A stretch of 64,000 nt of DNA from Anaerorhabdus sp036636695 (GTDB lineage: Bacteria > Bacillota_I > Bacilli_A > Erysipelotrichales > Erysipelotrichaceae): the NCBI RefSeq assembly GCF_036636695.1, contig NZ_JAVWNW010000004.1. The stretch is one strand, 5' to 3'. Made by a program: the position numbers and the translations under genes. The notes beneath the pieces were generated by a model. The model saw only the letters and a list, made by a program, of their open reading frames with translations. It searched no databases and had not been told where the DNA came from. This document shows, in pieces, positions 53,432-63,048 of this stretch. How positions within the stretch are numbered: position 1 is the first letter of the stretch; each line of letters starts with the position of its first letter.

Positions 53432-54883
53432 ATGGATAAGAAAATATTAAAAAATTACTTTTATAACATACTATATCAACTCTTTGTAGTAATCACACCT
53501 TTTATAACAGTTCCCTATGTTACTAGAGCCTTAGGTGGTGATGCATTAGGAACAAGTGACTGGACTGCAGGAATTGTTCAATGGTTTGTTTTATTTGGTA
53601 TTCTAGGTGTTAACATTTATGGTAACAAGAAGATAGCAGAAGTTCGTGATGACAAAGAATTAATGTCTAAAACATTTTTTGAAATATTTGTAATGCAATT
53701 TATTTGTATGATGATTTCGGGGGTAATGTATCTTTTGTTTATTCAAACAATGAAACCGGAAGTCCAATTTTATGCATTACTTCAAAGTATTTCATTAATC
53801 TCAGTATCACTTGATGTTACATGGTTTTTTTATGGTGTAGAAGATTTTAAGAAAGCATCAATACGTAATATGATCATTAAAGTATTAGGTATTATTTTAA
53901 TCTTTACATTTGTTAAGTCATCTAATGATTTAGGTCTATTCATTTTAATTAATGCAGGAAGTGGTGTTCTTGGTCAAGCAATTATGTGGTTCCAATTACG
54001 TCAATATATAACGTTTCAAAAAGTATCTACAAAAGGAGTTATTCAACACTTAAGACCAAATATTCTTTTATTTGTTCCTCAAATTGCGACAAGTATTTAT
54101 ACAATGCTGGATGTCAGTATGTTAGGTTATTTATATGATAATGTGGCACATGTATCCTATTATCAACAAGCACAACGATTTATTAAAATGTTTCTATTCT
54201 TTATAACATCAATTGGTGCTGTAATGCTTCCAAGAATTGCGAATATGAATACAAAAGGTGAAGAAGCAAAGGCTGAAATTACTCGATTCCTTCAAATAAC
54301 ATTACGTATGGCACTTTATCTTGCGATTCCAATGATTGTAGGAATTATTACATTAATACCTTCATTTATTGCTTGGTTCATGGATGCAGAGTTTCAAATT
54401 GTTGCACCATTGATTATATTTACAACACCGATTATTTTATTTATAAGTCTTAGTAATGTTTATGGTACACAATATATGTTGCCAACTGGGATGACAAAAG
54501 AATATACAAAATCTGTCGTAGCAGGAGCAATTACAAATGCAATTCTTAACTTTATTTTAATGCCAAAATATGGTGCATTTGGAGCTATTGTGGCATCTGT
54601 TATTTCAGAGTTTATGGTGACTGTAGTTCAATGGAAATATGTTCATAATAAAATTGATTTAAAAATTAGAATAAAAAATATTTATAAATATATTCTTTCA
54701 AGCGTTGTCATGGGAATTGTAGTTTACACAATTTGCCAAGTATTGCCGCCAAATATTTTCAGTAATTTTGTTGCTATTGGATCAGGATGCCTTGTTTATT
54801 TTACTTTATTGACGGTTATGAAAGATCAATTCCACATGAATTTATTACATAAAGTATTGAAGAGAGGGAAGACTAATGCCTAA
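53432..54883 (+). CDS. Polysaccharide flippase (MOP/Wzx family)
   Basis: The 483-residue protein has 12-14 helices. Its N-terminus, LKNYFYNILYQLFVVITPFI followed by TVPYVTRALGGDALG, is characteristic of RfbX/Wzx flippases. It also has LDVTWFFYGVEDFKK and ISLSNVYGTQYMLPTGMTKEY. It should move undecaprenyl-PP-linked repeat units outward. It leads an operon of GT2 genes that overlap or abut; the next gene overlaps by eight bases. Confidence 0.95.
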   Translation: MDKKILKNYFYNILYQLFVVITPFITVPYVTRALGGDALGTSDWTAGIVQWFVLFGILGVNIYGNKKIAEVRDDKELMSKTFFEIFVMQFICMMISGVMYLLFIQTMKPEVQFYALLQSISLISVSLDVTWFFYGVEDFKKASIRNMIIKVLGIILIFTFVKSSNDLGLFILINAGSGVLGQAIMWFQLRQYITFQKVSTKGVIQHLRPNILLFVPQIATSIYTMLDVSMLGYLYDNVAHVSYYQQAQRFIKMFLFFITSIGAVMLPRIANMNTKGEEAKAEITRFLQITLRMALYLAIPMIVGIITLIPSFIAWFMDAEFQIVAPLIIFTTPIILFISLSNVYGTQYMLPTGMTKEYTKSVVAGAITNAILNFILMPKYGAFGAIVASVISEFMVTVVQWKYVHNKIDLKIRIKNIYKYILSSVVMGIVVYTICQVLPPNIFSNFVAIGSGCLVYFTLLTVMKDQFHMNLLHKVLKRGKTNA

Positions 54884-55850
54884 ATTAAGTGTTGTTATGC
54901 CAATCTATAATGTTGAAGAATACTTACCGAAATGTATTGAGTCATGTCTGTCTCAAACATATAAAGATTTTGAGTTATTCTTAGTTAATGATGGTAGTAA
55001 AGATAATAGCTTAGATATTTGTCGTACGTATGAACAAAAAGACATTCGTATTCATGTTATTGATAAGCTCAATGGTGGCTTAAGTGATGCAAGAAATGCG
55101 GGTATGCGAGTAGCAACTGGAGAGTATATTTATTTTGTCGATTCTGATGATTTTCTTGAACGTACATGTTTTGAAAAATGTATTGCTAAACTGGAAACTA
55201 CTAATACGGATATGGTTATCTTTGATGTTTATCAATATTTCATGCAAACAAATACAAAAGAAATTATTCATAACGGATTAGCCGAAAATACTACTACATC
55301 CGTAAAGGAAAATCCAAGCATTCTTACTAAAGTACTAAATGCTGCATGGAACAAGATGTATCGTAAATCATTGTTTGTTAATAACAGTATTGAATATCCG
55401 GTTGGTTATTATTATGAAGACTTGGGTACTACATACAAGCTCATGTTGATGGCAAATAAAATAAGTTTTATCAACGAACCACTTTATGATTATTTAGCAG
55501 ATCGTCCTGGAAATATCACACAACAATTTAATATGAAGACCTATCATATTATTGATATGATTAACGAAATTGTTACTTATTATAAAGAACAAAAATGCTT
55601 CGATCTTTATTATGATGAATGCATGTATATTGCAGGAATTAACATCATGGAATGTTTGAAGAAAACTAGAAACATAAAAGACAAAGAGGAAGTTAATAAA
55701 TTTATTGATACATGCTTTGCGTATTTGAAAAAAGAGTTTCCACAATTTCCAAAATGTAAATATAAGATTTGTAGACAAAAAAATGATTGGATTTATGCCA
55801 ATCCAAGAACATTGAAGTTTTATTTGGCTATAAGAAAAATGTGGCACTAG
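54876..55850 (+). CDS. Glycosyltransferase family 2
   Basis: The 324-residue GT-A protein has LSVVMPIYNVEEYLPKCIES, LVNDGSKDNS, GGLSDARNAGM, DSDDF, and AAWNKMYRKSLF. It overlaps the flippase by eight bases (start inside AAGACTAATGCC). It is one of three tandem GT2 genes. The sugar is not readable from sequence. Confidence 0.9.
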   Translation: MPKLSVVMPIYNVEEYLPKCIESCLSQTYKDFELFLVNDGSKDNSLDICRTYEQKDIRIHVIDKLNGGLSDARNAGMRVATGEYIYFVDSDDFLERTCFEKCIAKLETTNTDMVIFDVYQYFMQTNTKEIIHNGLAENTTTSVKENPSILTKVLNAAWNKMYRKSLFVNNSIEYPVGYYYEDLGTTYKLMLMANKISFINEPLYDYLADRPGNITQQFNMKTYHIIDMINEIVTYYKEQKCFDLYYDECMYIAGINIMECLKKTRNIKDKEEVNKFIDTCFAYLKKEFPQFPKCKYKICRQKNDWIYANPRTLKFYLAIRKMWH

Positions 55851-55859
55851 GAGGTAATT

Positions 55860-56894
55860 ATGAATAAAGTAACTGTGATTGTTCCAATTTACAATGTTGA
55901 GAATTACGTTAGAAAGTGTTTTGATTCACTGTTGAATCAAACTTATAATGATTTTGTTGTGTTTGCCGTTAATGATGGTTCACCTGTAAATGAGCAAGTG
56001 ATAATTGATGAATATGTTGCGAAATTCCCTGAGAAGTTTGTAGGAATACAAAAAGAAAATGGGGGATATGGTTCAGTACTCGAAATGGCAATCCAAAAAT
56101 GTGAGACACCTTATTTTCTAGTATGTGATCCAGATGATTATCTCGCGGATGATGCAATTCAACATTTAGTAGATCTTGCAGAATTATCTGAAGCAGATAT
56201 TACGATAGGTGCTAAATATTTTATCTATTCTGATGGTGAAGATAAAGATTATGATGCTGCCTATAATACAAATTTCACTACATTAAAAACAAATAGTGTT
56301 TATAATAAAGGCTCTGCGGAATTTGACAATCTTTTCTATATTGATCCTTCTCCACATAGTAAGCTTTATCGTAAAGAAGTAGCAAAAAATATTAAATTCT
56401 TACATAAAGTAGGATATACTGACAATCTTTTATTTTATATGAGTTTATTAAATGCAAAGAAGGTTGTATACACAGATAAAGCATGTGCTTATTATCTAGT
56501 GGATCGCGCCGGTAATACAATGACAGATATTCGTCCTAAAGCATTGGATGCTCATATTGAAGTATTTAAAGAAATTGTTAAACAAGCACAAGATTTAAAG
56601 CCATGTGATATGTTTTATTATCGTATGTTTGAAAGTTATAAATTCATTTTATATCAAACACCACGTATGAATGGAACAGTTGAGGAATATAGTGAAAAAC
56701 TAGACCATTTATATGAATTGGTAGAAAGCTTAATTCCATATCGCAATGCGATTGCACCACTCTATAAGAAATATGCTAAAGGTGGTTTCTTAGAAAAGTA
56801 TAGAGATATGCAATTATTAAAAGAAAGAAGTAGTGCAAATACATTTAAAACAATCAAGCAAAAAATGATTGAAAACTTTAAAGTTAAGGAGTAA
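55860..56894 (+). CDS. Glycosyltransferase family 2, divergent
   Basis: The 344-residue protein has TVIVPIYNVENYVRKCFDSL and VNDGSPVNE, then GGYGSVLEMAIQ instead of the GGLSDARN of its neighbours, and DPDDY as metal motif. It lies ten bases after the previous GT2 behind a GGAGGTAATT RBS. The altered acceptor-side motif suggests a role distinct from the flanking paralogues. Confidence 0.9.
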   Translation: MNKVTVIVPIYNVENYVRKCFDSLLNQTYNDFVVFAVNDGSPVNEQVIIDEYVAKFPEKFVGIQKENGGYGSVLEMAIQKCETPYFLVCDPDDYLADDAIQHLVDLAELSEADITIGAKYFIYSDGEDKDYDAAYNTNFTTLKTNSVYNKGSAEFDNLFYIDPSPHSKLYRKEVAKNIKFLHKVGYTDNLLFYMSLLNAKKVVYTDKACAYYLVDRAGNTMTDIRPKALDAHIEVFKEIVKQAQDLKPCDMFYYRMFESYKFILYQTPRMNGTVEEYSEKLDHLYELVESLIPYRNAIAPLYKKYAKGGFLEKYRDMQLLKERSSANTFKTIKQKMIENFKVKE

Positions 56895-56898
56895 AGCT

Positions 56899-57852
56899 AT
56901 GAAATTATCCATCGTTGTTCCAATGTACAATGTAGAAAATTATATTCAACAATGTTTGGATAGTTTGGTTGCGCAAACGCTAACTGATTTTGAAATACTT
57001 GTAGTAGATGATGGTTCGACTGATAATGGACCTATGATTGTTGATCAAATGATTGAAAAACACCCGCATCTTATTAAGCAGCTACATAAAAAAAATGGTG
57101 GATTAAGTGATGCACGTAATTATGCAATTGATTATGTAAAAGGAGAGTATATTGCTTTTTTGGATAGTGATGATTATGTTGAGCATTCACTATATGATAA
57201 ATTAGTAAATAAAATAGAAGAAGGATTTGATGTTGTTGTTACTAACATTGAGTACTTTTATGAAAATGGAAATCCATCATGGATAATGAATGGATTAACA
57301 AGTTGGAAATGTGATACTATTTCAAAACAAGCAATTTTGTCTCCTATGTTTGCGTGGAATAAAATTTATAAAACTAGTATTTTTAAAGAAAAGGGATTTC
57401 GTTACCCTTTAAATACATGGTATGAAGACATCCCAGTGACTACACCAATTTTTGCGACAACTGATAAAATAGGTTATTTAAATGAAACTTTGATACATTA
57501 TCGTCAACGTGAAGGATCTATTATGTCGGTAACAAAAAGTGAGCGTTTAAAAGAAATATTTGATATTATGCAAATGGTTAGGGAAGAAATGAAGAAATTG
57601 AATCTCTATGAAGAGTATAGAGATGAAATTGAATATTTGCATATTGAACATTTACGATTATATGGAATGTTTAGATTCATTCGTTCACCATTATTTAGTG
57701 AATTGTATGATATGTCTGAATATTGCATGAAAGAGAATTTTCCAAATTGGAAGAAAAATAAATATATCAAGAATCTAGGAAGTAAAAATAAAATGTTTCT
57801 AAGGTGCTTTAGCAAAGAAACTAAGGGGCTATTTGACTTATTTATTAAATAG
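56899..57852 (+). CDS. Glycosyltransferase family 2
   Basis: ATG 56899 follows AAGGAG; an in-frame start at 56869 lies inside the preceding gene and is rejected. The 317-residue protein has LSIVVPMYNVENYIQQCLDS, VVDDGSTDNG, GGLSDARNYAI, DSDDY, and FAWNKIYKTSIF. It is closest in plan to the 54876 and 34136 products. Confidence 0.9.
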   Translation: MKLSIVVPMYNVENYIQQCLDSLVAQTLTDFEILVVDDGSTDNGPMIVDQMIEKHPHLIKQLHKKNGGLSDARNYAIDYVKGEYIAFLDSDDYVEHSLYDKLVNKIEEGFDVVVTNIEYFYENGNPSWIMNGLTSWKCDTISKQAILSPMFAWNKIYKTSIFKEKGFRYPLNTWYEDIPVTTPIFATTDKIGYLNETLIHYRQREGSIMSVTKSERLKEIFDIMQMVREEMKKLNLYEEYRDEIEYLHIEHLRLYGMFRFIRSPLFSELYDMSEYCMKENFPNWKKNKYIKNLGSKNKMFLRCFSKETKGLFDLFIK

Positions 57853-57867
57853 AGAGAAGGAGATAGT

Positions 57868-59409
57868 ATGAGAACTAAGCATTCATTTTACAATTTTGTT
57901 GTCAGCTTAATTACAAGTGTTATCTTACCTTTGGTAGGCTTTGTAAAGATAAGTTTATTTGTAAAACTATATGGTAGTGATATCAATGGATTACAATTAA
58001 CAATTGCACAAATCATCATGTTTCTTAATATATGCGAGTTAGCTTTTTCACTAGCATTTAGACAGCTATTGTTTAAACCACTTGCGAATAATGATCAAGA
58101 AACGGTATTAAAGATTTATCATGGTGCAAAAAAAATATTTAAATTAACAGGGACTGTTGTTCTTATCTTAGGATGTTTAATTGCAATTGTTTTCCCATTC
58201 TTTGCGCAATCCCCATTAGATTATTTCCAAACAGTTATGACGTTTATTATTTTATGCGTACCTTATGGAATATCTTATTACATGATGGGACCTAATTTTG
58301 TAATTATTGCTGATCAACAAGAATATAAAATAAATATTTGGATTCAAACATTCGCAATATTAAGAATGGTACTTATGATAGGCGTCATTTTAGCGAAAAT
58401 GAGCTTTTTCTGGATTATTGTTATTGAAGGAGCTAACATTTTAATTTCAAATTTTGTAGCTCGAAGAATTGCGTTAAAAGCATATCCATGGTTGAAAAAT
58501 AAGCCTATGGATTGTACAGATAAGTCATTTGAAAAGAATGCTAAATATACAATTATTCAACGTTTATCAATACTTGCAACTTCAAATACTGACAACATCG
58601 TTATTACAATGTTTATGGGTTATAACATGACAAGTATCTTTGGAGTATATAGTTATTTAACAGATTCTGTATCAAAAATTATTAACAGCGCAATTACATC
58701 ACCAATCAATAGTTTTGGTAATTTATTTAACGATGATCGTGCAGATGCATATAATGTATTTACTGAGTTCTTTAACTTTGCAATCTATATTGCAAGTATT
58801 ATTTCGATTTGTATCTTTGTTGTTATGAATGAATTTCTTGTTTATTGGATGAAAGATCCAGAACAATATTCAGTAACGATACTTGTAGCATTCTTATTCG
58901 CAATTAATATTTTCTATTTAACTATGCGTGAGCCAATTATCATTTCACGAGATGCGAATGGATTGTTCAAAGATGCTAAGAATAATGCATATTTAATGGC
59001 TGTATCTAAAGTAATCCTATCAGTTGTATTAATACAATTTTGGGGAATAGCTGGAGTTTTAGCCGCAACATTATTGACAAACTGGGTAGTCGACTTTTTA
59101 TACAATCCAGTACTTGTATATAAGAAAGTATTTAAACTTAATCCAATTCGCTATTATGCAATGGTTGCATCACGTCTATTACTTGCAATGGGGGTAGGAC
59201 TTATTAGTTATATTATTTGGAATAATAATCTTGCGTATATTGAAGGTGGAATGATTCATTTTATCATTGCATGCCTAATTCTAGGTATGTCAGTAGGAGG
59301 TGTCATGACACTAATTTATGCAGTTTCTTATAAATCTTATCGTAACTTATTTATTAGACTTTTATCTATTTTTAAAAGAAGTAGAATCAATCCTGAAACA
59401 CTAAAATAA
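57868..59409 (+). CDS. Second MOP-family polysaccharide exporter
   Basis: The 513-residue protein has about 14 helices. The N-terminus (SFYNFVVSLITSVILPLVGF, then KLYGSDINGLQLTIAQI) is of the MOP/RfbX kind but clearly different from the 53432 flippase. The late helices carry TMREPIIISRDANGLFKDAK. It may export a second oligosaccharide or work in another assembly branch. It starts 16 bases after the third GT2. Confidence 0.85.
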   Translation: MRTKHSFYNFVVSLITSVILPLVGFVKISLFVKLYGSDINGLQLTIAQIIMFLNICELAFSLAFRQLLFKPLANNDQETVLKIYHGAKKIFKLTGTVVLILGCLIAIVFPFFAQSPLDYFQTVMTFIILCVPYGISYYMMGPNFVIIADQQEYKINIWIQTFAILRMVLMIGVILAKMSFFWIIVIEGANILISNFVARRIALKAYPWLKNKPMDCTDKSFEKNAKYTIIQRLSILATSNTDNIVITMFMGYNMTSIFGVYSYLTDSVSKIINSAITSPINSFGNLFNDDRADAYNVFTEFFNFAIYIASIISICIFVVMNEFLVYWMKDPEQYSVTILVAFLFAINIFYLTMREPIIISRDANGLFKDAKNNAYLMAVSKVILSVVLIQFWGIAGVLAATLLTNWVVDFLYNPVLVYKKVFKLNPIRYYAMVASRLLLAMGVGLISYIIWNNNLAYIEGGMIHFIIACLILGMSVGGVMTLIYAVSYKSYRNLFIRLLSIFKRSRINPETLK

Positions 59410-59432
59410 AGAATAACATAGACGAGGTGCCT

Positions 59433-61430
59433 ATGAAAAAAATTAAAATATTATTAGCAATCTTGCTATTATGCACGGCATGTTCAAGTAATTCTCAAAA
59501 AGACATTGAAAAAGAAATAATTAGCACAAATGAAGAAACGAATACTCTTTGGAATGAAGATACAATTGATAATACCCTTGTATCCAGTAATCCAGCATTA
59601 AAAAAAGATAAATTTAGTATTGAATTTTGGGTAAAACCATCTTCAAATAAAACAAGTACAGTCTTGTTTTCATTTGGTGATAATGAACATTTTGTACAAT
59701 GTACAACGTTGGGAAGTAATTTTGAACAAGATACAATTCAGTATAGTGGAATTACTTTATTAGATAAAAATGGTGAGAATGAAACATGGTTAGTTGCCGA
59801 TGGTATCAATACAATTCAAACAGGTAAATACAATCAAGTAGTTATTAATTTTGATTCAGGCAAGGCAACAATTTATTTGAATGGAGAGAAAATAGCACAT
59901 GGTGATTTTCCCTTAGGCTCAATTGAAAATTATTTTCAGTTTGGAAGAAGTTTTAATGATAATCCGCATCTTGAAGGAGTAGTTGCTGACTTAACAATTT
60001 CTTCTGTATTAAAAACTGCAGAAGAAATTAAAAATGAATATACACGAAATAAAGGCAGAATTGTTCTAGATTCAATTTCTTTCTATGGTATGAATGACTT
60101 AACAGAAGGTTTGTACCTAGTTGACTATAAAATAGATGATATACCAATTATGTGGAAGAGTAGCAATCCGGAAGTTTTAGATACAAACAAAAAATATCAG
60201 CCTCAGGAACAAGATACTTTAGTAACAATGACAGCTTATGTTGAAATTGAGGGTATTGAAAAAGTATCAAAAGATTTTCAATTCATGGTAAAACATGTAA
60301 CTGACGAAGTGATTTTGGATCGCGATAGTAAAGATTGTAATAGCTGGATAAAAAAAGTAATTCATTCAGGATCGGAATTGCCATCATCATTGACGAATGG
60401 ATCTTCTGTTGTTTGGGAAGTAATGTCAGGTGAAGCAATAATTAAAAATAATCAAATCATTAAGACGGGTGATGAAGAGCATGCTAAGATACATTTGAAA
60501 GCTATTCTATCAAAAGGTGAGAGTGTAAGAGAGTTAGAGTATGACTTTACTTTGCTAGATGAAGTAGGTGGCTATTTACTTTCTTATTTTGATGGAGAAC
60601 TAGGTGAAGAAACTGGACGATTGGCATATAGCCTAGATGGACTTCATTGGGAAGAACTTAATGATGGAAAATCAATCATTACAAGTACTTTAGGAACTAA
60701 GCGTATCCGTGATCCATTTATTACACGCGATATTGAGGGTAATTTTGTTGTGTTAGCAACAGAAGGATTTGATAATCCATCCATTTATATCATACGAAGC
60801 AATGATTTGATTGACTTATCTAATCAGCGTTTAATTCAAGTATCTTATTATGATGAGGGTTTACAAATGGATGGGACGCGTGCATGGGCACCGGAAATGT
60901 TATATGATATGCAAACGAATCAATATATTATTTACTTTAGCAATCCATCCGATAAATTTGTAGGACAAATATATGCTGTTAATACAGTAGATCTAGAAAA
61001 TGTAAGTTATCCTTATTCATTGTTTTCACCAGGATATACTGTAATTGATGCAACTATTCACTCAATGAATGGAAAGTATTGGTTATTTTATAAAGATGAA
61101 AGAGAAGGAGCAAAGACTATTTTCTATGCAACATCACCTTCTATATCGAGCGGATTTAGGTCAATCTACGATTATGATTTTATATTTGACAAGAAATATA
61201 TAGAGGCACCATTTATAGTAAAATCAAAGGAATATAATTATCTTTATGTTGATAATTATCCAACTGCTAAATTTTATGTTGCAAGATTTCATGAAAACAA
61301 TGGAGTTCTTAATTTTGAATGGCTAAATCAAGATGAGTATAATATGCCTAATCATTCTGAACGACACGGTTCAGTGCTTGAAATGACAACAGACGAATTG
61401 AATAAACTAATTGAATACTACAACCAATAA
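59433..61430 (+). CDS. Surface lipoprotein with LamG-like, Ig-like and GH43-like domains
   Basis: ATG 59433 follows GAGGTG; a GTG at 59427 is within that RBS. The 665-residue protein has a lipoprotein signal with lipobox LCTAC, so Cys17 is the acylated residue. About 45-205 is a LamG/concanavalin-like sandwich (KFSIEFWVKPSSNKTSTVLF). About 205-370 holds two bacterial Ig-like folds. About 375-665 is a five-blade GH43-like part with RIRDPFITRD (D427) and AWAPEM (E488). GH43 enzymes cleave arabinan, xylan or galactan, including furanosides. It may process the Galf-containing polymer. It is the last gene of the flippase operon. Confidence 0.82.
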   Translation: MKKIKILLAILLLCTACSSNSQKDIEKEIISTNEETNTLWNEDTIDNTLVSSNPALKKDKFSIEFWVKPSSNKTSTVLFSFGDNEHFVQCTTLGSNFEQDTIQYSGITLLDKNGENETWLVADGINTIQTGKYNQVVINFDSGKATIYLNGEKIAHGDFPLGSIENYFQFGRSFNDNPHLEGVVADLTISSVLKTAEEIKNEYTRNKGRIVLDSISFYGMNDLTEGLYLVDYKIDDIPIMWKSSNPEVLDTNKKYQPQEQDTLVTMTAYVEIEGIEKVSKDFQFMVKHVTDEVILDRDSKDCNSWIKKVIHSGSELPSSLTNGSSVVWEVMSGEAIIKNNQIIKTGDEEHAKIHLKAILSKGESVRELEYDFTLLDEVGGYLLSYFDGELGEETGRLAYSLDGLHWEELNDGKSIITSTLGTKRIRDPFITRDIEGNFVVLATEGFDNPSIYIIRSNDLIDLSNQRLIQVSYYDEGLQMDGTRAWAPEMLYDMQTNQYIIYFSNPSDKFVGQIYAVNTVDLENVSYPYSLFSPGYTVIDATIHSMNGKYWLFYKDEREGAKTIFYATSPSISSGFRSIYDYDFIFDKKYIEAPFIVKSKEYNYLYVDNYPTAKFYVARFHENNGVLNFEWLNQDEYNMPNHSERHGSVLEMTTDELNKLIEYYNQ

Positions 61431-61470
61431 AAAAGAGTGATGCTACAGTTGAACTGTGTATCACTCTTTT
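61431..61470. terminator. Bidirectional terminator between the GH43-like lipoprotein and the hydrolase
   Basis: AAAAGAGTGAT (61431-61441) pairs with ATCACTCTTTT (61460-61470), with an inner ACAGT/ACTGT stem. It lies between convergent genes and marks the end of the polysaccharide locus. Confidence 0.88.
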
Positions 61471-61480
61471 CATTTAAATT

Positions 61481-62413
61481 CTAAGGTTTAGGATTCAACG
61501 CATTAGTAAATGTGTTAACCATAATTGGAATGAAATCATTTGGAGTATGGTGTTGAACATCAGGAAATTCATGATATTCAATTTTTGGATGATTCATGCT
61601 TAGCATAGTTTGATAAAACGTTTGGTCACCAATTGGATAAATTAAGTCATCTAGTCCACCGTGTCCTATGATAATAGTTGTATTCATAAATTTATCTAGA
61701 TTATTGATTGGACTTGAAGCTAACATCTTTTCTACTTCTTGTTGATGATTATCAGTTACAATCTCAGAGTTACCATTTTCAAATAATAAATCTACTAGAT
61801 ATGAATCTTGTATTTGACTCCAATCAGGAGTTGATGCGATAGGTGAAATGATTTTAGGCGTATATTTTCCGTTAGCAGTATACCAATAGCAAATCATACC
61901 ACCCATAGAAAATCCTAACATACCAAAGTTTTCTGCATCAATTTGTTCATTTGTTGAAGCATACTCAATCACTTTATCAATATCTTCACCGGTACTTATT
62001 AATACATCGTGGAAGGTCACTTTTTCAATTTCACGTTCACCATGGGAGCGAAGATCAATGGAAATGACATAGAAACCATTTTGAGAAAATAAACCTTGTA
62101 AATATCCCATTGCTTCTTTATTTCCGTTAGCACCATGAACCATAATAACAAGTGGTTTGTTAAGTTGCCCATTATCTAAATATGATTCGAGAATAGGAAT
62201 TCTTCCGTCAATCATTTTAGCAGTGTATGTGATTTCAGGAAACATTGCAAGAAAATCATTGTTTTCAAGTACAGGTATTTCGGTAGAACTCACAATATCA
62301 ATAGAAATGGTTGGAGAAGGAATTGTGGTATTTTCTATTGGAGATTTGTTAGTTGAACATCCAGTTATTAAAAATACGAATGAAATAGCTAATAAAAAGA
62401 TTTTCTTAACCAT
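61481..62413 (-). CDS. Alpha/beta hydrolase lipoprotein
   Basis: The 310-residue protein has a lipoprotein signal with lipobox LITGC (Cys19). The hydrolase fold shows IVMVHGANGNKEAM for the oxyanion loop, LGFSMGGMICYW with the nucleophile Ser in GxSxG, GHGGLDDLIYP for the Asp, and VQHHTPND for the His. It resembles dienelactone hydrolase/acetyl-xylan-esterase-like surface hydrolases. Its start overlaps the preceding DUF1836 gene by eight bases, so the two are co-transcribed. The substrate could be an ester on a surface glycan, but there is no proof. Confidence 0.87.
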   Translation of the reverse strand: MVKKIFLLAISFVFLITGCSTNKSPIENTTIPSPTISIDIVSSTEIPVLENNDFLAMFPEITYTAKMIDGRIPILESYLDNGQLNKPLVIMVHGANGNKEAMGYLQGLFSQNGFYVISIDLRSHGEREIEKVTFHDVLISTGEDIDKVIEYASTNEQIDAENFGMLGFSMGGMICYWYTANGKYTPKIISPIASTPDWSQIQDSYLVDLLFENGNSEIVTDNHQQEVEKMLASSPINNLDKFMNTTIIIGHGGLDDLIYPIGDQTFYQTMLSMNHPKIEYHEFPDVQHHTPNDFIPIMVNTFTNALNPKP

Positions 62414-62933
62414 GGTTTTCCTCCATACTCATTTTTGTATCCAAATAGTTTTCTACAAAATATTTTAGTGTGTAAGCGTAAATAGAAGCTCTAACAAAGA
62501 GTCTTTCTTCTTTTCCAGTTGTAGAAGTATCTTTACTCATTTTGATTGAGTTAACATCAACAGTTTGAAGTGCATTCTCTAGTTCATTACAAAAATAATT
62601 ATAAGCCAACTCTGTTTCAAATAATTCTTTTTGTACACGAATCATTTTTACAATCTTAGGAATTGGATAAATTTGTTTGAAAACACAAATAACAATTAAA
62701 TAAGCAATATGCTTACGATTATACTTTTTCTTTACCGTAGATGGGATCAAACCACATTTGACATAATTATTAATCATTGCAGTTGTGATAAGAGAATCTT
62801 TTTTGTCTATTTGTAAAGGCTCGAGAGTCTCTTTTAAATAAGTTATTAACTGATCACTATAGATATCAATACTTGGTAATTCTTGATATCTTGGAAGATG
62901 GTAATCTTTAAATTTTTTATTGAAATTATTCAT
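62406..62933 (-). CDS. DUF1836 protein
   Basis: The start at 62933 follows GAGGT and gives 175 residues (MNNFNKKFKDYHLPRYQELP); an ATG at 63011 lacks an RBS. DYHLPRYQELP followed by ITTAMINNYVKCGLIPSTVK and KKKYNRKHIAYLIVICVFKQ is the DUF1836 pattern. It has a winged-helix/MerR-like head and a helical tail, suggesting a DNA-binding regulator. Its overlap with the hydrolase lipoprotein hints at control of that gene. Confidence 0.88.
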   Translation of the reverse strand: MNNFNKKFKDYHLPRYQELPSIDIYSDQLITYLKETLEPLQIDKKDSLITTAMINNYVKCGLIPSTVKKKYNRKHIAYLIVICVFKQIYPIPKIVKMIRVQKELFETELAYNYFCNELENALQTVDVNSIKMSKDTSTTGKEERLFVRASIYAYTLKYFVENYLDTKMSMEENHG

Positions 62934-62987
62934 ATATACCTCACTCGAAGGTATTTTAACATACTTTAATAAATAAATGAATATTTC

Positions 62988-63016
62988 TTGACATAATAAG
63001 AGTAATTTCATAACAT
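62988..63016 (+). promoter_or_regulatory. Promoter for degV
   Basis: A consensus TTGACA (62988-62993) is followed after 17 bases by TAACAT (63011-63016). This is one of the few units in the window with a good -35. It lies in the divergent gap with the DUF1836 gene. Confidence 0.5.
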
Positions 63017-63048
63017 AATATTGTATATTAGATACATGGGAGGTTTTT

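Noticed and set aside
54876..57852. Three tandem GT2 genes as a recent duplication
   Set aside because: Their motifs differ (GGLSDARN, GGYGSVLE, GGLSDARN) and C-termini diverge, so they are old paralogues. This is usual in polysaccharide loci.
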